Part shown: piece by piece, positions 20,151 through 29,100 of the stretch
Layout of the letters: every line of letters starts with the position of its first letter
How positions within the stretch are numbered: position 1 is the first letter of the stretch
Assembly (NCBI RefSeq): GCF_025370935.1
Contig: NC_133489.1
Coordinates: forward strand, 23,056,199-23,120,198
Length of the DNA: 64,000 nt
Direction: 5' to 3'
From: Choristoneura fumiferana
Taxonomy: Eukaryota; Arthropoda; Insecta; Lepidoptera; Tortricidae
The notes under the pieces: generated by a model
Seen by the model: the letters and a program-made list of their open reading frames with translations, nothing else
What the model was told of the DNA's origin: nothing
The model's database searches: none
Translations under genes and position numbers: made by a program

Positions 20151-23100
20151 GGCGGAACACGTCCGCTGCTGACAAAAGGCCTCCCCCTTCATCATCATCT
20201 CATTCATCATCATCAGCCGGAACACGTCCACTGCTGAACAAAGGCCTCCCCTCATCATTCATCATCATCATCATCAGCCGGAACACGTCCACTGCTGAAC
20301 AAAGGCCTCCCCCTTCATCATCATCATCATGTCAGCCGAAAGACGTCTACAGTACGATTACTTGGAGTTAACACTTGACAGATGGGCGTGCCTTCAGTCA
20401 ATTTTCAACTTTGAGGTCATACAAATAAAATAGTTTTTACATAATCATTAATAAGTTGAAAATTGACTGAAGGCACGCCCATCTGTCAAGTGTTAAATTC
20501 GAATTAATCAAACTGTACTGCTGGACATAGGACTTCCCCAAGGCTCTCTATTCAGACCGGTCTTGTGCTTCCACATCCACCGCGATCTTTTCTTCTGTTT
20601 TGTTTTCAAACTCAAACTCAAACTCAAACTCACAACATTTATTGTCAAGAAAAACAACACTACATCACAACAAAAACACAGTAAAAACATAAATAGGAAA
20701 AGAGAGGAAAATAAGAGATATTGTGCTGTAGTGTGATGCCAAAAGGACTCAGCTCAGCATATGCCGTAGCCCTGTAACCAGAGCTGCAGCGCTGGTTTTC
20801 AGCTGAACCCCGGTGAGTGTGCACCCACGTAACCGAACGCGTAATTATTGCGGAAAAAGAAAAAACTATATATCGTCCCCTTACGACCAGAATCGCTTAA
20901 AGTCACTTTTGGGCAAAACTGAGTTAAGTATATCGTTAGAATGTACTTTCCAAGATCTACATGCTGTTGAAACCCGTTTTACTGTACGATACTCCAATAC
21001 CGAGTTACGTTTTTCTTAAGCTCACTTAAAGCCGATTTTTAAGAAAATCAACAGCCAAAAACAACTACGCGTTGGTTAAACAGCATTTTTTTTATTTTAC
21101 AACAGCAAAAATATTTTAATGTCAAACAAGCGATTTTGGAATGTTAAGATTTCAATAAAAATGCAATTTGAGTACTGCCTAAAGTGCTAAAATAATGTTA
21201 GTAGGTTTCGCCTGTTGAGCATTACTTTATATTTCAATTATTGCAACAGCGAAAACAAACTAAATATAATATAGGCGATATTGCTTGTAACAATGTTTGC
21301 TTCGACCATAAGAAGCGCTACAGCCAAAATCGCTTAAGTATCGCTTAGACGTTTCGCGCTGTATGTAAAGTAGTGTGCACTTTGTGTAGGCTAGCTTAGT
21401 CGGTTCGTACACGCTTGAAAGCACGATTCATAATAAGTAATTTTTAAAAACTTATTTAGGTAATTAAGATCTGTTCACTAACGAAAGTCTGCCCCTCCAC
21501 ATTCTATAATTGTAATTGTACCTAAACGTATCCGTACGACAAGTCTATGTGTGCGTAGCTCGAACTTGTCCTCGTGGCTTCAGTCGCAAGCGTACCGTCA
21601 GTCACGCACACTAAGACTAAGACAATGTGTAAGTACTTAAGAGGTTTTCTCGTGTACATTAATAATTAGCTGTGGAGGGGGCTTCGTGAGTGAACAGATC
21701 AATGTATAACAGCGATTCATTTGCCGTAATTTAACAGTGTTTTTCTTTCAGGTGACGATAAGGAGCATGGATATTCAGGTTTCGATGAACTAAATAAGCC
21801 GCGTATCCACTAGAGGCAGCCTCGGGCCGAGCGGCTGCCTCGCTCCGAGGCCGCGCAAGTGGAGACGCTGCCAAAGCACGGCTCAGACTGAGGCTCCTTT
21901 GAGCACGGTCAAAAAACCGACAAAATATGGCTCGGCTCGGGTGCTCGGCCTGAGGCTGCTCTAATGGATACGCGGCTATAGAAAAACATATAACCAGATC
22001 CACCAGACCGTCAAAATGAACCGTGATTGTCATTTAGATAACCTACTTATTTACTACTTCGTATCGTAGGTACGTCGTATCAATGAAAAGCTTATCACAC
22101 ATTTTCATTGTTCTTGGCTTAGGTAATATTAATTATCCATGGCTGGTTTGAGTAGCCACAGCTAAGACAAGCAGTGATGAAGAAGAAGACTGATGATTAT
22201 TACCATTAAGGTTATTTTTCATCACTGCTTGTTCCAGCTGTGGCTACGTCCGGCACACGCTCAATAACGTCTTCATCACAGGCCAGTGCAACCAGCCATG
22301 GTGAATCTCCGGTATAACATTTTTTTTGTAAAAAGTCATTAAATCTTTATTTTTTTAGCTGCGCTTATTGGCAGTGGATTAGTGTATCGCTTTTTAATGC
22401 AGGTAGTTTAAATTCCTCTACTGAAAGAGGTTCAACAGAGTTTGGATTCGATTTTCTGTGGCCTTGTCTTGTTCGACGGTTGGTTTGCAAAGTTACAGGC
22501 CTGGTATCAAAACTCAAAAAGTCAGACGACATGTCGTAATTGATAAAAATATTACCTATACAAATATTAAGCCAAGAACAATGAAAATGTGTGACAACGT
22601 AAATGTTTTATGCCGTGATAAGCTATTCAATGATACGACGTACACGATACGAAGTAGTAAATAGTAGGTATCTAAATGACACTCGCGGTTCAGTTCGACG
22701 GTCTGCTGGATCTGGTTATACCTATGTTTTCTATTTAGTTCATCAAAACCTGAATATCCATGCTCGTTATCGTTTTTATGAAGAAGAAGACTGATGGTTA
22801 TTACCATTACGGTTCTTTTTTCATGACTGTTTCAGTGGTTACTTTGAGCCTTGAGACGCTAAGTGCCTTAAAATGTTTGAATAAAATATGTTTTTTGTTG
22901 TATGCATGTAATCAAAAGTTCCATAATTAAATGTATTAAGCAGCATATATGATATTAAAGGAAGAACGTAATATATCTCACATATACTAGAAATATACTA
23001 CTATATTTAAGACTTTAGCTCGCTAGTTTTCATTTATTTATATTTTTGGGCTATTTGGTACCTATTTGTTGAAATAGATTGATGGAACTCTTTCGAAAAA

Positions 23101-26100
23101 TACAAGTTATATGTCTTTGAATGATAAAAACAAAACAGAATAATGCTACATTGCATATAAGATAGAAAAACAGAAAAAAAGCCTAGAGTCAAAACATCTT
23201 AGAAATATTTTGCACTTTTAAGCGCGCTTAAGAGGTAAATTCCGATTTGTTTACAGCCAATACCTCTTATTTGCGCTGAGACTTAACTAAAAACTTAAAT
23301 TGTATAAAACATGTAAGCATTTTAACACTGTATTCGGCGAAAAATGCTTCAATTATGGACTTAAAATGATAGTTTATCCAATATATCTGCGTAAACTTGC
23401 TAGTTTAGAAGATAAAAAAAAACGTGTCTACAGGCAAAATCGCTTATCTGCAGTACCTTTTAAAGAAAAGCCTTATTTTAACCTACTCGGCGCGAGTATA
23501 GAGTAAATAACATAGCCCTATCCTATTAAGGGATAAATTATCTAAATAGAAAACAAAGACGTTTTAGTATAACTAGCTTTTATAGGTTTTAGAGCATGCA
23601 AACCTTTAAATGCGTTTTTCTCGAAACTACATTTCATGCAGATAAGCGATTCTGGTTGTAAGGGGACGATATTATATTATGTTATTATATTATGTTTTGT
23701 GTAATTGTCACGAATAAATGTTTTTTTTTCTTTCAGAAATTCAAACCTGTAGTACCAGACGATGGTCTCAAAATGGGACACGTTATCCAAGGTTCATGCG
23801 CTTTGATGTAAATATGTTCAACGTATAGATCTTTCGAAAATGCCATCCTACAGTATCTTGTTGTTTCGCGTATTCGTGCGAATGTAGCATTTATTTGTCG
23901 TAATTCAATTTTTGATTTACATTGCTGCTTGCCGGGCTGATTTTTATGCCAGGGCTAGATAATATGCTTACCTCAAAAGCACCTGGCCTTAGTTTGTCCG
24001 TTCCAAAGACATATCTCGTCACATAGCCCATCATAAGAGGTACTGTAACATTAAAAAAAAAATGGTTAACAAATTAGAATTTCTGTAAATGTCCCTTTTG
24101 TTAATTAATAACATTTTAGTTGTCAAGGTCGATAATGGCTCGGTACCTACTGCTCGTCCCCCCCGCCACGCGACTAACAGTATGTACCTGAGACGACGTC
24201 CCGCCACTCCTTGGCCTGGTCCTGCGCGACGCGGTCAGAGGCGACGGAGGCGGGCCGCGACCGCACCGATCCCGCCGCGCTGCCCGGCCGGCTGCTTTCC
24301 TCTTCGCCCCACGCAGTCTAACATACATACAAATAATCTTGAAAAAAAAATTGCAGGATACAATCAGCCGTAAACATAGAGCCTGGAGTGGGCAGAGAAT
24401 GGAAAGCGGAATGGTATAATGTAATTCAAAATGAACCACTCGAAAATTGATAAGTACTTTGAACTGCGAGAGAGTGCTTGAAATATTGTAAAAAAATCTA
24501 ATTTAAGTTATGATATGACTTTTACCTTTTCTCCAAAAAATTACACCTTATTACAAATTTTATCTGTGGTCTTATTTTTCGTTAATTTTCTCCTATTATT
24601 GCCGAATAAATATGCCATCAGTTATTTTGAGTTTTTAGAACAAAAAATGCCTGCAAACTTTTCAAACTATTAGCTTTTAACTATTAGGTCTGGCACGATA
24701 AAAAAAATATAATCATTTATTTAAATACATAACGTAGGTATATTTTTCACCTGCCAACCGCCATTGGTCTGTTCCACCTGCTTTTCATTGCAGTTAGCGT
24801 CAACTGGTTTGTTGTGGAGTGATGGATGGTCATCCCCCGTACTGCTATCAGTGTCTGACGCACCATCCGCTGTTAACAATAATACAAGGTTTAATACAAA
24901 AGTTTATTCCGCAGAAGGAACTTTTCATTGACTGTAAAAATCAAAGTTATATTTTTATTCAATTTTATCTATAACAGGCACTTATGATATGAATGCCAGC
25001 CTCGCGAATCACGACCAACGTCACAAGTCATGCATGGCCAACCTCTCGAGTCATGACTAGGCACGCAAGTCATGACAAACCAATCGAGCCATGACCAGGC
25101 AAGCAAGTCATGACAAACCAATCGAGCCATGACCAGATTCGCAAGTCACGACCAACCTCTCGAGCCATGACCAGGCTCGCAGTTGTAGTCGAGTATTCTG
25201 AGCGGTACCTTGTTTCTGGAGGAAGGGCGTGGCGGCGCGGTAGTGCTTGACTGTTAACACCACAATGTCGCCTGCGTTACGGAGAATTGTCACCGCATCG
25301 TCGTGTGAACACGCAGTAATGTACTCGCCGTTCACTACAACAAAAATGTGCTTATGTCAGGTCTCCACTGAGCGTGCCGCCTCGCGCAGCAGCAATTTTC
25401 GGTGCAATTTTGAGCCCTGTTGGAACAATATCATGCGCATTGCTCAGTGGAGACCCGGCTTTACATACTGATGTGGGGGGAAGGTTTGAGTCGCCTGAAG
25501 GGCCACAAGGTCCAGCTTTTGTTTTACTTGTTTATAGTTTCTTAACTTTCTATGACGTGCTTTACATACTATTCGTTGAAGGTTTCTTTGTCATTCATGG
25601 AATTTTTGCAGTTTTCCATGTGACTTAGGGGTTTAAAAAGAAAGAAAATAAACGCTTATTCGTGACATTACAAGAAATAAAATAAACAAATAAAAATACG
25701 TCTCCCAGCCACAAAATGGTCCCAAATCAGCATAGTGCTCCCTAATGCTTAATTAGGCTTAGTTCAGCTTTCAGACTGCGAAAGATTTTTTAGAATCGAT
25801 ATTTCAAAGCCCGTTAATTTTTTTCAACCCTCTTTGTAGTTAGCTCAGGAATTATGCCTAGTCGTCTAGCAATTAACTCAATTTGCAGTGTCTGGGTCTT
25901 GATTGGCCTCAATTAGACGCTAGACGGACTAATTCAATGAAGCTAGCGAGAATTTGCATTTAAAACAGCTAGCTATAATTTAATTCAATACTGACAGTAG
26001 TTTGTTCCACTAAAAAAAATAACACTATGCTTTAAACCAGAGGGTCTATTGCATGTCTATTGCGTAACGTTTGTGACACAAACAAACTACAATCAAATGA

Positions 26101-29100
26101 GTTATCGCATACAAAAACTGTCATACAAATGCATTATGCCAATGAAAGCTATCGCGTATAAATTCGCCGCTAGAAGCGTGAGGTCTCCGAAATGTCAAAT
26201 CTCATAGTTTTTGGGTGAGTTACGCGGGTTTATTTATAATTAGAATAATTTTGTGAATATTTTGCATTACCTGAAATTAATTATGGAAATTATGCGTTAC
26301 GGGGCAATGAATTGATTTGTTCCCCTTTTTTCCGAACAAAACGGGACTACGCAACACTGTGGTTGCTCGATATTTTTATGGTATGGTTTTAAGGTGTATT
26401 AAATATGATTTTAATGTAAACTTTTTTTTCACGCCCGTAATAATAGACTTTGAAAGCCACACTTAAAAACCTCACGCAACAGTGGCGCCATCTAGAAAGA
26501 CAAAAAACGATAGCCCTCATTGAATGTCTTAGCGAGATTGAGTATTATTTGAATAATTTAATACTGGCCGACATGGGATGGTACCCATCTGTGATTCTAT
26601 CAACCAACGACACATGTCAGAATGAGTGACGGATATTTCTCTGAGTAAGAATAACTTGATATTCAATATCCTATATTATTGTTAGAAGCTTAGAACTGAT
26701 TTGTTGGCCGCGTTTCATTTGACTCTGTCTATATTAGGGGTAAACTGGATTTTTTTCAGTAAAAGCGTTTTTAAAAACCTCTGCACTAAATAAAAATCAA
26801 AATATTATTTTGTTTTTTGTTAGCAGTAAGTTTGTTTCTACAGAAGTTAGAGGGTTTGCTCACTTTTTAGTACTTTGGAGGTGATTTTGTCAAAATTAGA
26901 CATTAATGACATTGTAATAAGACACCGCACACTGTATATCGATCGAGTTATCGTTTTATGATTTTCGCTAGTCATTATCCGGTCTGCGCGGAAACACCGC
27001 ACGCTGTATATCGACCGAGTTATCGACCAATGAGCTTTAAGGCGCTGTACTTACCTTTGATGACAGCGTCTCCAACAAACAGCTGCCCGGTATGGTCGGC
27101 CGCCTGGTCCTTGTATATCTTGGAGATGAGTATGGGCAGCTTGTGCTCGGCGCCGCCTTTGATGCTGAGTCCCAGCCCGCCCACCTTCTGACGGGTTATT
27201 TGCACCATGCGCTCCTACAACCAATGGGTTTATTATTGGAATGAGGGCTATCGCGTATGAATTCGCCACTAGAGGCGCTAGTGTAGCGTGAGGTCTCCGA
27301 AATGTCAAATCTCATAGATTTTGGGTGAGCTACGCGGGTTTATTTATAATTAGAATAATTTTGTGAATATTTTGCAATATCTGAAATTAATTATGACAAA
27401 TATGCGTTCCGGGGCAATGAATGTTTGTGTTTTGAGACAGTTTTGTCTTTCAGAAACCTTTGTCCTCCCTTTTTTCCGAACAAAACGGGGACTATGCAAC
27501 ACTGTGGCATGCTCGATATTTTTATGGCACGGTTTAAGGTGTATTAAATATGATTTTAATCTAAACTTTGTTTTAAGGCCCGTAATAACAGACTGAAAGC
27601 CACACTTAAAAACCTCACGCAACAGTGCGCCATCTAGTGAGACAAAAAACGATAGCCCTCATTGGAATGTACGCATCTCATTCAAGTGTTTGGGAGACAT
27701 GGAGGCATTGCCATGTCTGCGGATAAAAAAATACTCCTAATGAGGGGTCATGCTTCACGCACGCACTTAGTGGAGGGAGGTCAGGCGGTTTGACATAGAA
27801 ACCCAATAATTGCGATTTTCATAGCAATACGAGTATGTGGGAGAGAAGGGAGGCGGCTAAAAATGGTTAAAATGGTGTGACGTAAATTTATTGATGCCCC
27901 CTATTAATCACGTTGAATAATATTTAAAATGCATAATGTCTGTCTTTTAAAGGAGATTCATCTTCATGCATCATCCCAGCCTATATACGTCCCACTGCTG
28001 GCACAGTCCTCTCAGAACAGAGGGAAAAGAGAAAGGAGAAAAGGGAAAGGAGATTATACATTAAATATTAAAAAAAACTGTAATTGATACCTGTCTTCTG
28101 CCTACCTTATTGTATGGTTGTCAGACATGGGCTTACACGCATCAAGTTAAAGAAAAAATAGAGACAACACAGAGATCAATGGAAAGAAGTATACTAAAAA
28201 TCAGGAAAATATATAAAATAAGGTCAGAAATTATAAGAAAAAACGAAAGTAACTGATGCCTTTAACACAGGCTTTAAAGTGAAATGGCAATGGGCTGGTC
28301 ATATTTCGAGATTCCAAGACAATAGATGGACCATAAAAGCAACGAGTTGGAAGGGCCATTAGGAAAGAAATGTCGGCAGACCAACAAAACGGTGGGCTGA
28401 TGATATTGTTGAAAAAGCGGGGCGTTACTGATGACCCTCGCAGAAATAGAGAATTGTGGAAAGAGAAGAGGAGCCTTCACCCAAACGGGATCCGCATCAC
28501 AGAAAGATAACTAACCCTACTAACATTAGATTAATAAGTAAAAAGTAATAACACGACTACTAATAGTACTTGAATTGTAAAATGTTTGATGTGGAAATAA
28601 AAAGGCTTATTATTATTATTATTATAATGTCTGTCTGTCTGTCTGGCTTCTTTTTCATGAACCGCTGAACTTTAGATTCAACAGTGAATTGGATGGTGAG
28701 TGAATGGTGAGCCATGGCGGCTTAGTAGTTCAATCTATGGCCTCCCAAGCATCCTCTGTTTGGTTCTGGCTGCGTGGGTTTAAACCCGAGCTCGCATCTG
28801 TGACTTATTATTACTAGTTATTAAATAGCATTTGAAATTGACCATGAGCTTTACGGTGAAGGAAAACATATTGAGGAAACATGCACAAATCTGCATAGCA
28901 ATTCTGAAGTTCCCAAGTCGCACTAGGACCGCGTGGAACTATGGTCCAAGCCGTCTCATTCTGAGAGGAGACCCCAGCATAGGGTCGGATACAGGTTGGG
29001 ATGATGATGCTGATAAATGTGAGCGAGGTCAAGCGGCGGGTTTACCCTGGCGTGCGGCACGGTCTTGTCCGTTGGCGGCGGCGCGGGTGAGGGCGCGGGC

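Larger units (their letters stand above)
20874..23668. mobile_element. 2.8-kb terminal-inverted-repeat element with iterated subterminal motifs
   Basis: Left end CGTCCCCTTACGACCAGAAT then CGCTTA; the right end is its inverse with a single mismatch over 26 bases. ATAT lies at both outer edges (20870-20873 and 23669-23672), a possible 4-bp target duplication, though ATAT is self-complementary. Related motifs recur inside near both ends: 'gccaaaatcgcttaag' at 21323, 'aagcgattttggaatg' at 21126, 'ggcaaaatcgcttatct' at 23430. No transposase is recognised. The element contains a MITE (21798-21976) and an inverted duplication of an exon-like sequence. It lies in intron 7 of syntrophin. Confidence 0.7.

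Noticed and set aside
28711..29015. tRNA gene
   Set aside because: A-box-like and B-box-like motifs are present, but no cloverleaf can be folded and the body and tail are those of a SINE.
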